From VXLM01 sp965242665 (GTDB lineage: Bacteria > Chloroflexota > Dehalococcoidia > Lucifugimonadales > VXLM01), in contig OZ251484.1 of the NCBI GenBank assembly GCA_965242665.1, forward strand, positions 310,001-374,000: DNA of 64,000 bases, written 5' to 3'. The translations under genes were made by a program, and so were the position numbers. Positions 1 to 7,379 of the stretch are shown piece after piece. Position 1 is the stretch's first letter, and each line of letters begins with the position of its first letter. The notes under the pieces are model-generated. The model saw nothing but the letters and a program-made list of their open reading frames with translations. It had not been told where the DNA came from and ran no database searches.

Positions 1-336
1 GCGTACCTGATCATGCTCGAAGACCCGTCCCCGCCGCCGTTCATCTGCATCGAGGAACCCGAAAACGGACTGTACCACAGGTTGCTAGAGGTTCTGGCGG
101 TGGAGTTTCGAGACCACGCCAAGAGAAGGGGAAGAACGTCCCAAATCTTCGTCACGACGCATCAGCCGTATTTCGTGGACGCGCTCAGCCCCGAGGAGAC
201 ATGGGTCTTGGAAAAGGAGCCGGATGGGTTCGCCGCCGTTCGCAGAGCCAGCGACGACGATGTCGTCAAGGCGATGGTGCACGAAGGGCTGCCGCTCGGC
301 GGCCTCTGGTACAGCAACTACCTGGACCGGAGGTAG
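1..336 (+). CDS. AAA-family ATPase, C-terminal part (5' end outside window)
   Basis: The frame is open from base 1, so the gene begins upstream and only about 111 codons are seen. The visible part carries a Walker B-like stretch (FICIEEPENG) and, 40-odd residues later, an H-loop-like TTHQPYFVD. This arrangement is typical of the C-terminal half of AAA_21/OLD-type predicted ATPases related to SMC/ABC folds. The stop lies 4 nt before the ATG of the DUF4276 gene, so the two are surely co-transcribed. AAA_21 plus DUF4276 is a recurrent pair in defence islands. The Walker A half is not visible, so the exact subfamily cannot be fixed. Confidence 0.75.
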   Translation, partial: AYLIMLEDPSPPPFICIEEPENGLYHRLLEVLAVEFRDHAKRRGRTSQIFVTTHQPYFVDALSPEETWVLEKEPDGFAAVRRASDDDVVKAMVHEGLPLGGLWYSNYLDRR

Positions 337-340
337 GCCA

Positions 341-1003
341 ATGCACTTCGAAGTCTTGGCCGAGGATGCGTCCGGAGGAAAAGCGCTCGAGGTCGTGATG
401 CAGAAGATTCTCGGCGCGAACTATTCGGAGCACTCCTGGAAGATACACCCTTACAAGGGGCTTGGCCGCATCCCGCCGGACCTGCGGGGAACAGCCGACC
501 GCCGCAAGAGGATTCTGTTGAAACAGTTGCCTAGCCTGTTGCGGGGATACGGACGGAGCCTGAATGAGTCGTGTTCGGTTCTCGTCGTAGTCGACCTAGA
601 CGACAAGGACTGCATGGCCTTCAAGCAGGATCTGCGCGACGTGTTGGATGCGTGCAACCCGCGTCCGCGCACGACGCTGTTCAGGATCGCCATCGAAGAA
701 AGCGAGGCGTGGCTGCTGGGAGACCCCGACGCCGTGAGGGCGGCCTACCCCAACGCCAAGGACTCGGTTCTGGACGGCTACGAGCAGGACAGCATATGCG
801 GCACGTGGGAAGTTCTTGCCGATGCGGTGCATTCGGGCGGGGCAGCGCCGCTGAAGAAAGCGGGCTACCCCGAGCTGGGCAAGGAGAAATGCGAATGGGC
901 CGAAAGAATCGCCCGTCATATGAATATAGACAAGAACCGATCGAAGAGCTTCCAAGTGTTTCGAGACGGCGTGAGAAATCTTGCCGGTATTATGGTATAC
1001 TAG
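341..1003 (+). CDS. DUF4276 family protein (partner of AAA ATPase)
   Basis: A 220-residue protein starting at the ATG 4 nt after the ATPase stop; the frame is open further upstream but would overlap the ATPase. The N-terminus MHFEVLAEDASGG, with an acidic residue just after the first strand, and a later VVVDLDDKDC acidic strand match the DUF4276 pattern. From family knowledge, DUF4276 is thought to have a Toprim-like fold, which would make it the nuclease or metal-dependent subunit beside the ATPase. Function here is inferred: a two-gene nuclease/ATPase defence module. No transmembrane or signal segment is seen. Confidence 0.7.
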   Translation: MHFEVLAEDASGGKALEVVMQKILGANYSEHSWKIHPYKGLGRIPPDLRGTADRRKRILLKQLPSLLRGYGRSLNESCSVLVVVDLDDKDCMAFKQDLRDVLDACNPRPRTTLFRIAIEESEAWLLGDPDAVRAAYPNAKDSVLDGYEQDSICGTWEVLADAVHSGGAAPLKKAGYPELGKEKCEWAERIARHMNIDKNRSKSFQVFRDGVRNLAGIMVY

Positions 1004-1118
1004 TGTATGATTGACTGGCGTTAGAGGAGAGATACGCGATACCGCATCCGTCCAAAGAAGTCCCGGAAGAGAGAAGCCCCGGGTATTCGGCTCGCAATGA
1101 TGCGCCTCGGAGGAGACC

Positions 1119-1367
1119 ATGACAACCCAGACAGAAACACTAGACCGCATCACCTTCCACCCGGGCATATTCGGCGGCAAACCGATCATTCGCGGGATGC
1201 GAATATCGGTGGAGCACGTCCTGGGGATGCTCGCGGCCGGCGCCACCGTGGAGACGATCCTCCAAGAGTATCCGTTCCTGGAGCGCGAAGACATCCAAGC
1301 GTGCCTGGCCTTTGCCCACCGCTCCCTGGCCGGCGAGCGTGTGTATGAGCACATATCCGTCCAGTAG
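1119..1367 (+). CDS. DUF433 antitoxin-like protein
   Basis: An 82-residue protein beginning with ATG preceded by a good ribosome site (GGAGGAG). It shows the DUF433 hallmark: an ITFHPGIFGGKPIIRGMRI segment followed by a helix-turn-helix region with EEYPFL-like spacing (LQEYPFLEREDIQACLAFA). DUF433 proteins (VapB45-like) are antitoxins and autorepressors. The next gene starts 5 nt downstream and encodes a PIN-like DUF5615 protein, which is the standard partner. The pair sits inside the defence-like segment and probably stabilises it or acts as an abortive module. Confidence 0.85.
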   Translation: MTTQTETLDRITFHPGIFGGKPIIRGMRISVEHVLGMLAAGATVETILQEYPFLEREDIQACLAFAHRSLAGERVYEHISVQ

Positions 1368-1372
1368 GCGTC

Positions 1373-1750
1373 TTGAGATTCCTTCTCGACGTATGCGCGG
1401 CATCCCGCAATATGCACGCGCTGTTGACTGGTATGGGGCACGACGTTCTTTCGGCTTTGGAGAGAGACTCGCGCGCGGCAGATGAGGATCTGCTGGAGCT
1501 AGCGAACGAAGAACAGAGAATCCTGATTACCGAAGACAAGGATTTTGGCGAGCTAGTCTTCGTTCATCAAATGCGGCATCCGTGCATCATTCGCTTCGTC
1601 GAAATGCACCCTGGGAAGAAGGTGGCCGTAATGCGCTACTTGATCGAGCATCACGCGGATGACATGCGCGGGGGCGCTATCATCGTAGTGATGAGGGATC
1701 GAGTGCGAATACGTCCGGGAAGACACAGCGAGAGAGGTATCCACGAATGA
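1373..1750 (+). CDS. DUF5615 PIN-like toxin
   Basis: A 125-residue protein with a TTG start 5 nt after the antitoxin stop. It opens with MRFLLDVC, which corresponds to the FLLDENL start of DUF5615, although the usual acidic pair is reduced to Asp followed by Val-Cys. It contains ITEDKDFGELVF, the conserved second acidic motif of PIN-like RNases (DxDF). These proteins are predicted VapC-like RNases. The 3' end overlaps the start of the DUF499 gene by an ATGA, so toxin and ATPase are translationally coupled. The altered first acidic motif might lower nuclease activity. Confidence 0.8.
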   Translation: MRFLLDVCAASRNMHALLTGMGHDVLSALERDSRAADEDLLELANEEQRILITEDKDFGELVFVHQMRHPCIIRFVEMHPGKKVAVMRYLIEHHADDMRGGAIIVVMRDRVRIRPGRHSERGIHE

Positions 1751-4521
1751 ATCCCTGGCACAAGGTCGTAAAGCTGCGAAAGGAAGTCCGCGAGGGCCGT
1801 TCCTTCAGTCCGGACGAGTTCGCTATCGCACTGGAGCAGGTGGTCGCTGGGACTGCGCCTGCGGACTACAGCGACCCGGAGCAGTTCTTCTCTCGGACGT
1901 GCTTCACGCGCGCGTTGATGGATCATTCCGGCATGGCGCTGCGCCGCCTGTCCGGCAAGACGGAGAACACCGCGCCGGTTCTAACGCTGGTCACCCAGTT
2001 CGGCGGCGGCAAGACGCACACCCTCGCGTCGTTATACCACCTCGCCAAGGCGGGGCATGACGCCCACAATCTGCCCGGCGTCTCCGGTCTCCTGAAGGAT
2101 GCCGGCGTCACGCAGGCTCCGGACGCCCGCGTCGGGGTATTCGTCGGCAACGCTTGGGATCCCGGGGAAGGGCGAGAGACGCCGTGGATCGACCTCGCCC
2201 GGCAGCTGGCTGGAGACCAGGGCGTCGCCGCTCTCGGCAGCGCCGCCCAAACCACGCCGCCCGGCACCGAGGCGCTGGCCAGAGTGTTCGCAGCAGCCAA
2301 CGGCCCGGTTCTGCTGCTGTTCGATGAGGTGTTGAACTTCATCAACCGCCATCGCAGTATGGCGGAACCCTTCCACGCATTTCTCCAAAACCTGACCGTT
2401 GCGGTCACCGGCACGACGCAGGCGGCAGCCGTCATTAGCCTGCCGCGCAGCCAGACCGAGATGACCGAGTGGGACCAAGAGTGGCAAGAGCGCATCACCA
2501 AGGTCGTGCGGCGCGTTGCGCACGACCTCATCGCAAACGACGAGTCCGAAATCAGCGAGGTCGTGCGGCGCCGGCTGTTCGAGGATCTGGGACGAGAGCG
2601 AGTTCGTCAGAATGTGGCGAGGGCATACGCCGAATGGTGCTTCGAGCGTTCCGCCCGTCTACCCGCCGAATGGACGGCCGTGGACACCTCGACCACGGGG
2701 GCCAGGGCGAAAGATTTCCTCCGAAAGCGTTTCGAGGCGTGCTACCCGTTCCATCCTGCGACGCTCTCCGTCTTCCAACGCAAGTGGCGCGCGCTCCCCC
2801 AATTCCAGCAGACCCGAGGGGCTCTAGCGATGCTGGCGCAGTGGATTTCATGTGCGTACAGCGAGCAGTTTCGGGAGGCCCGAGACGAGCCGCTCATCAC
2901 GCTGGGATCCGCCCCGCTGCACGTTCCCAATTTCCGCGCAGTGGTTCTGGGACAGCTGGGCGAGCAGCGTCTCGACGCCGCCATAGAGGCCGACATCGTC
3001 GGAGAACCCTCCCACGCCAAGCGCCTGGACGCGGACACCAAGGACGCCCTCCGGAACATCCACCGCCGAGTGGGCGCGGCAGTACTGTTCGAGTCCTCCG
3101 GTGGACAGATAGACAAGGTGGCGCGCCTGCCGGAGTTGAGGTTCGCACTCGGCGAACCTGACGTCGATACGACCACCATCGACAACGCCGTGGCGGCCTT
3201 GCAAAATCATGGCTTCTTCATTCGCAAGGTCGGCGCGGACGGCTACCGCATACACCACCAGGCGACGCTGCAAAAAGTCGCCAGCGACCGGCGCGCCTCA
3301 CTCGATGAGAAGACGGAGATAAACCCGGCGATCCTCAAGTTGGTCGAGGCCGAATTTGGGAGCGGCGTATCCATCCCGGTAGTCTACTTCCCAAAAGACG
3401 GCGAAGAGGTGCAGGACTCCCCCCGCCTCACGCTGGTCGTCATCGACCCCATAGACGAATGGGACGCCGGCACTCGGAAAAGCCTTGGTGAGTGGACCAC
3501 TGAGCGCGGCAAGTCGCCAAGACTCTACCCAGGTTCGTTGGTCTGGTGTGTGAGGAAGCCGGGACGAGAGCTTCGGGAGAGTGTCGAGAAATTGCTCGCT
3601 TGGCGGCGAGTGAAGCGGGAAGTGGAGGACGGCACGCTTGGCGAAGAGGTCGACAAAGCGAACCGTACCGAGGTACAGGCCAACATCAGGAATGCCGAGG
3701 ACGCGGTCAGGGAACAGGTATGGGCGGGCTACCGCTTCGTTTCGCTTTGGGATACCCAGTCCGACGGCAACATGAAGGTCATAGACCTCGGAGCCGGCCA
3801 CGCCAGCGGAAGCGGTACGCTCAGGGGACGAGTCATCAGCGCGCTGAAGTCCGAGGCGCTTCTCAACGATTCCGTCGGAGCGGGCTATATCGAACGGCAC
3901 TGGCCGCCCGCCTTCAAGGATACGAAAGCATGGCCGCTCATGAGCCTGCGCCAAAGCTTTCTGAATGGCGTGTTGACACGATTGCCAGACCCAGATGCGG
4001 TGCTCAGAGGCCAGATAATTGATTTCGTAAGGAAAGGGGACTTCGGCCTAGCCTCCGGCGACAGAAGCAACGGCCAGTACGAAAGGACATGGTACAAGGA
4101 GCCGGTGGGCCCGGAGGAGGTGGTATTCGAGTCGAACGTGTTCCTGCTGACCAGATCCAAGGCTGCGGAACTCAAGGCTCCGCCGGAGCCGGTGCCACCG
4201 CCAGATGGGACGCCCCCTACTCCCTCAGTCCCCATCATTGAGACGGCGCCTGATCCCGTACCGATTGTCCCCACTACTGTCCATCCACCGGAGGCAAACA
4301 AAACGGCAACGCTTCGGCTCGCGGGCACCGTGCCCCCTGAAAGCTGGAACAAGTTGGGCACCAAGATAATTCCGAAACTCCGGACTGGGGACAACCTGAG
4401 AGTGGGCGTCGAGTTCTCGGTAACGGGTAACGCGACGCTTGTGAACACCCTTCAGACGGAACTACGCCAGGCGCTGGATGATCTTGAACTGAGTGATGTG
4501 GTTCGGATCGAACCGTCGTGA
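1747..4521 (+). CDS. DUF499 family ATPase (defence-associated)
   Basis: A 924-residue protein. Near residue 85 it has a Walker A-like TQFGGGKTH and near residue 195 a Walker B-like VLLLFDEVLNF, matching DUF499 (P-loop AAA+) proteins. A Pro-rich linker (about residues 815-855) precedes a compact C-terminal domain usual for this family. DUF499 ATPases are known in clusters with DUF1156 methylases, DUF3780 proteins and helicases annotated as anti-phage associated. The start overlaps the upstream toxin by 4 nt. The methylase expected in such clusters is not in the window and would have to lie upstream of base 1. Not related to the tRNA that follows. Confidence 0.8.
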   Translation: MNPWHKVVKLRKEVREGRSFSPDEFAIALEQVVAGTAPADYSDPEQFFSRTCFTRALMDHSGMALRRLSGKTENTAPVLTLVTQFGGGKTHTLASLYHLAKAGHDAHNLPGVSGLLKDAGVTQAPDARVGVFVGNAWDPGEGRETPWIDLARQLAGDQGVAALGSAAQTTPPGTEALARVFAAANGPVLLLFDEVLNFINRHRSMAEPFHAFLQNLTVAVTGTTQAAAVISLPRSQTEMTEWDQEWQERITKVVRRVAHDLIANDESEISEVVRRRLFEDLGRERVRQNVARAYAEWCFERSARLPAEWTAVDTSTTGARAKDFLRKRFEACYPFHPATLSVFQRKWRALPQFQQTRGALAMLAQWISCAYSEQFREARDEPLITLGSAPLHVPNFRAVVLGQLGEQRLDAAIEADIVGEPSHAKRLDADTKDALRNIHRRVGAAVLFESSGGQIDKVARLPELRFALGEPDVDTTTIDNAVAALQNHGFFIRKVGADGYRIHHQATLQKVASDRRASLDEKTEINPAILKLVEAEFGSGVSIPVVYFPKDGEEVQDSPRLTLVVIDPIDEWDAGTRKSLGEWTTERGKSPRLYPGSLVWCVRKPGRELRESVEKLLAWRRVKREVEDGTLGEEVDKANRTEVQANIRNAEDAVREQVWAGYRFVSLWDTQSDGNMKVIDLGAGHASGSGTLRGRVISALKSEALLNDSVGAGYIERHWPPAFKDTKAWPLMSLRQSFLNGVLTRLPDPDAVLRGQIIDFVRKGDFGLASGDRSNGQYERTWYKEPVGPEEVVFESNVFLLTRSKAAELKAPPEPVPPPDGTPPTPSVPIIETAPDPVPIVPTTVHPPEANKTATLRLAGTVPPESWNKLGTKIIPKLRTGDNLRVGVEFSVTGNATLVNTLQTELRQALDDLELSDVVRIEPS

Positions 4522-4551
4522 GTACATAAACACATTAACGCAACAGTAACC

Positions 4552-4580
4552 TTGTTACCGAGGGTGGGAAGTGCTATAAT
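4552..4580 (+). promoter_or_regulatory. sigma-70-type promoter of tRNA-Arg
   Basis: A TTGTTA -35 element at 4552-4557, a 17-bp spacer and a perfect TATAAT -10 at 4575-4580. The mature tRNA begins 13 nt after the -10, the usual distance for stable RNA genes. Confidence 0.85.
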
Positions 4581-4592
4581 CGTTGGCGTGCC

Positions 4593-4667
4593 GCCCCCGT
4601 AGCTCAGTGGATAGAGCACCGGCCTCCGGAGCCGGGTGCGTGGGTTCGAGTCCCGCCGGGGGTACCA
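4593..4667 (+). tRNA. tRNA-Arg (anticodon CCG), CCA encoded
   Basis: A complete cloverleaf can be drawn: acceptor GCCCCCG/CGGGGGT with a G-T closing pair, D arm GCTC/GAGC, anticodon stem CCGGC/GCCGG around loop CTCCGGA (anticodon CCG, reading CGG), 4-nt variable loop, and T arm GTGGG/CCCGC with loop TTCGAGT. The CCA end is encoded (4665-4667). It stands at the right border of the defence-like segment, a common integration site for mobile elements, but no flanking direct repeat was recognised. Confidence 0.95.
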
Positions 4668-4679
4668 CTCCAGACAGAA

Positions 4680-4919
4680 TCAAGATGCGTCATGCACGGC
4701 CATTGCCACCGGCACCGCCGCGGACGGAACCGCAGTCGGAGACAACGCAGACACATCCACCGGCGTCGATACCGGCGTTGCTACAGTCCCAGGCACATCC
4801 TCCGCACCAACAGATTCTGAAGCAGGCGCAGGCGTGCTCTCCCCACACCCACCCAGCACAGGAACGAGCGCAACCACTACCAGCGCATACAACACCATAT
4901 GCCGCACGCTCATGCCCAT
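4680..4919 (-). CDS. small putative lipoprotein
   Basis: A 79-residue product starting at ATG 4919, which has a GGAG ribosome site 9 nt upstream; a second ATG at 4913 is possible. It has a hydrophobic signal (MVLYALVVVALVPV) and a lipobox LGGC, followed by a low-complexity Ala/Val/Pro/Thr tail. It starts 4 nt after the stop of the propeller-LRR gene on the same strand, so it is the last gene of that unit. No known domain. It may be a small envelope lipoprotein or a degenerating fragment. Confidence 0.5.
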   Translation of the reverse strand: MGMSVRHMVLYALVVVALVPVLGGCGESTPAPASESVGAEDVPGTVATPVSTPVDVSALSPTAVPSAAVPVAMAVHDAS

Positions 4920-4923
4920 CGGA

Positions 4924-7158
4924 CTACTCTCCACACTTGGGTAACCACCCACTAGACTCAGTCCTGCCCATGAGCAGCCCGTCGCTAGCGAACAGACGAT
5001 CTGCCAACGCTGCCGGTATACAACCAGTCAAGCCACGGAGGCCGCGAAGTTCAAGTACATTGAGGGCAGACAGATTACCCAACTCGGACGGAATCGGTCC
5101 GCTCAGATTGTTCCTGCCGAGATACAGCTCCCTCAATGAGGATAGGTTACCCAACTCAGCCGGTATGGAACCGCTCAAATAGTTTCCGCTGAGATGCAGT
5201 TCCCTCAATGAGGATAGGTTACCCAACTCAGCCGGTATGGAACCGCCCAGGGGATTCTCACTCAGGCCTAACTCTTCCAACATCCTCAGCTTGCCCAACT
5301 CAGCCGGAATCGGTCCTCTCAGCCCGTTATTGTCCAGCCGCAATACTCTCAACTCGGACAGACCGCCCAACTCCGACGGAAGCTCGCCGTACAACCCATT
5401 GACCGAAAGATCCAAGACTCGCAACCCAGTCAGTTCCATCACTGCATCCGGGAAGAGGTCTCCTCGGATCAGCCTGGACAGAGAAAGCTCGCGCACTCGC
5501 GCCGGAGAAGAAACTGTGCCCGAATCAGAGTCATCTCCGCGACCAACTGGAACGTCTGACAATACTCCCGTCCACTCGGAGATCGGAGTGTCCGCACTCC
5601 AGTTCAGACCAACGACCGCAATCCTGTCCACCATCTTCACAAGAGCCTCGCAGTCACGCACCAAACCAGGGTTCGCATCAGGATCCGCAACCACCACACC
5701 AGCCGAGCACGAAGCGACAGTGGCAGAAGGCCTTTGATCAGATCCAGCAGCCGCCAAGAAACCATCGTCCCTCACTCGAACCAGCACGCGGACGTCCGTT
5801 CCATCAGGAGACATGGTAGAGAGCACAACATCGGAACCATACGGCGCCAAATTAGCGATCATCGACCCATCGGGCGACCAGGATGCGTAGCTCCCCTGCC
5901 CTATATTGTGGATACCTGCCCCATCCGCATCTACGACGTACAGGGTACCAACCGAAAAGACGGACCAGGGGTTAGAGAATGAGGCCCCGCTCTCGAATGG
6001 AAGGAGAGAAAACAAAATCCGAGACCCATCGGGCGACCAGTCTATGCTACCGGGGTATCGTATCTCTGGGTGCGACTCGTCCAAGAGGGGATTCACCGCC
6101 GCCACTTCCCGCAAATCGAACCCTTCATGGTCAATCGTATAGAGGTATAGATCCGTCGAGGGATCATCCCCAAATCGACCCGCCGAGGGATCCGCCGAGG
6201 GATCATCCCCATACGCCATGAACGCAATACGACGACTATCCGGCGACCACGCAAGAGACTCCACAATCGTACCCCTACCCAATACCGTGAACAACTCCCT
6301 CAGATCCGACCCATCCGCCCTCACCGTGTAGAGAACAGACCGCCCAGACCCCGGCTCGGTGTAGCCTCCTTCGTCCGTCATGTAGTGTTCACCTACAAAG
6401 GCGAGAAAACGACCGTCCGGCGACCACGAGAGACCATCTATATCATCCATCACTTCAACATGACCTGCGCCCCGAAGGTGCTTCCAGCTCACAATCTCGC
6501 GAATATCAGGACCGGCTGCATCACCCGCCCCCACGGCGTATATCCCATAAACCCTTTCGTCTCTCCAGCGGATATCGGGGCATCCTATGATACTGATGCT
6601 GCGATCGATGTCTCTCAAGAAGGCGAGACTGGAGTCTTCCGGAGACCATACCAAGGAGGCGCCACGCACATGCACATCATCGACGATAATCTCTCGTCGG
6701 TCAGAACCATCGAGGGTCGATGTCTCAATCCTGTCGCCCGCAGAGTCGCCCACAAGGTAAGCAACGAGGGAACCATCCGAACTCAGATATGCGGACCGCG
6801 GCATACGCCTATCAGACAGCCAACCCGTACTCGGAGAAACTCCTTCTATGGACGAAAGGACTGATCCGTCTGACGCCGCAACATACGCTCCGCTGCCCGC
6901 GTCAACATAGAACGTAGAGAACACGACCCGAGAACCATCAGGCGTCCAGCGTGGCCGTACGTGCGACGTTTCAGTAGGAACCAGAGCCACAGCATGCGGC
7001 AGAGAAATCTCGGGGCTAAAACCACTCCAGTCGGGAAAGTTACAGTAGAAAACATAGGTAACGATTCCTGTACACGCGGTGATCATTACGAGTGGGATCG
7101 TCACCAGAATGAGCAGTACTCTCACCCAGCGCTTCTTCATGATATCTCTGACTCTCAT
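4924..7158 (-). CDS. secreted beta-propeller (PD40/TolB-like) plus leucine-rich repeat protein
   Basis: About 744 residues from ATG 7158; an ATG at 7140 (MKKRWVRVLL) and a TTG at 7176 are alternatives. An N-terminal hydrophobic segment is a membrane anchor or signal. It is followed by repeated WSPDGSRI/FLAFVG-type blades (PD40) over roughly residues 50-470. A linker leads to about six plant-type leucine-rich repeats (ELGNLSSLRELHLSGN) at the C-terminus. Such fusions are extracellular binding proteins; the ligand is unknown. The three central LRR units are nearly identical in DNA (around 5085-5260), showing recent expansion. Cotranscribed with the small lipoprotein downstream. Confidence 0.75.
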   Translation of the reverse strand: MRVRDIMKKRWVRVLLILVTIPLVMITACTGIVTYVFYCNFPDWSGFSPEISLPHAVALVPTETSHVRPRWTPDGSRVVFSTFYVDAGSGAYVAASDGSVLSSIEGVSPSTGWLSDRRMPRSAYLSSDGSLVAYLVGDSAGDRIETSTLDGSDRREIIVDDVHVRGASLVWSPEDSSLAFLRDIDRSISIIGCPDIRWRDERVYGIYAVGAGDAAGPDIREIVSWKHLRGAGHVEVMDDIDGLSWSPDGRFLAFVGEHYMTDEGGYTEPGSGRSVLYTVRADGSDLRELFTVLGRGTIVESLAWSPDSRRIAFMAYGDDPSADPSAGRFGDDPSTDLYLYTIDHEGFDLREVAAVNPLLDESHPEIRYPGSIDWSPDGSRILFSLLPFESGASFSNPWSVFSVGTLYVVDADGAGIHNIGQGSYASWSPDGSMIANLAPYGSDVVLSTMSPDGTDVRVLVRVRDDGFLAAAGSDQRPSATVASCSAGVVVADPDANPGLVRDCEALVKMVDRIAVVGLNWSADTPISEWTGVLSDVPVGRGDDSDSGTVSSPARVRELSLSRLIRGDLFPDAVMELTGLRVLDLSVNGLYGELPSELGGLSELRVLRLDNNGLRGPIPAELGKLRMLEELGLSENPLGGSIPAELGNLSSLRELHLSGNYLSGSIPAELGNLSSLRELYLGRNNLSGPIPSELGNLSALNVLELRGLRGLTGCIPAALADRLFASDGLLMGRTESSGWLPKCGE

Positions 7159-7177
7159 CTCGCAGGCACCTGACAAC

Positions 7178-7270
7178 TCATGGATTGACTACGACCTCGT
7201 GCCGATCTGTCACAACCGTGCCGTTCGCGTCCGTCACTGTGACCATGACGGCGACCGTCCTTTGTCCGAC
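7178..7270 (-). pseudogene. relic of a PKD/Ig-like domain C-terminus
   Basis: Between the permease stop and the propeller-LRR gene, one minus frame reads MVTVTDANGTVVTDRHEVVV and then stops. This is the pattern of the last strands of a PKD or similar Ig-like domain. The same frame runs upstream only about 100 nt before a stop and has no suitable start. It is best read as the 3' remnant of a lost extracellular-domain gene. Assigned by pattern only. Confidence 0.35.
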
Positions 7271-7379
7271 CGACGTGGAAGAGGAAGATCTGCGCCGGGG
7301 GGAGCAGCGTCGAATCGGGTGCGTTCGGCGCTGCTTCCCTATGTACTACTACGAAAGCGTCTCTGTATCAGTTTTGGGG

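Noticed and set aside
4593..4667. tRNA-Arg as an attachment site of an integrated element
   Set aside because: No integrase and no repeat of the tRNA 3' end were seen in the window.
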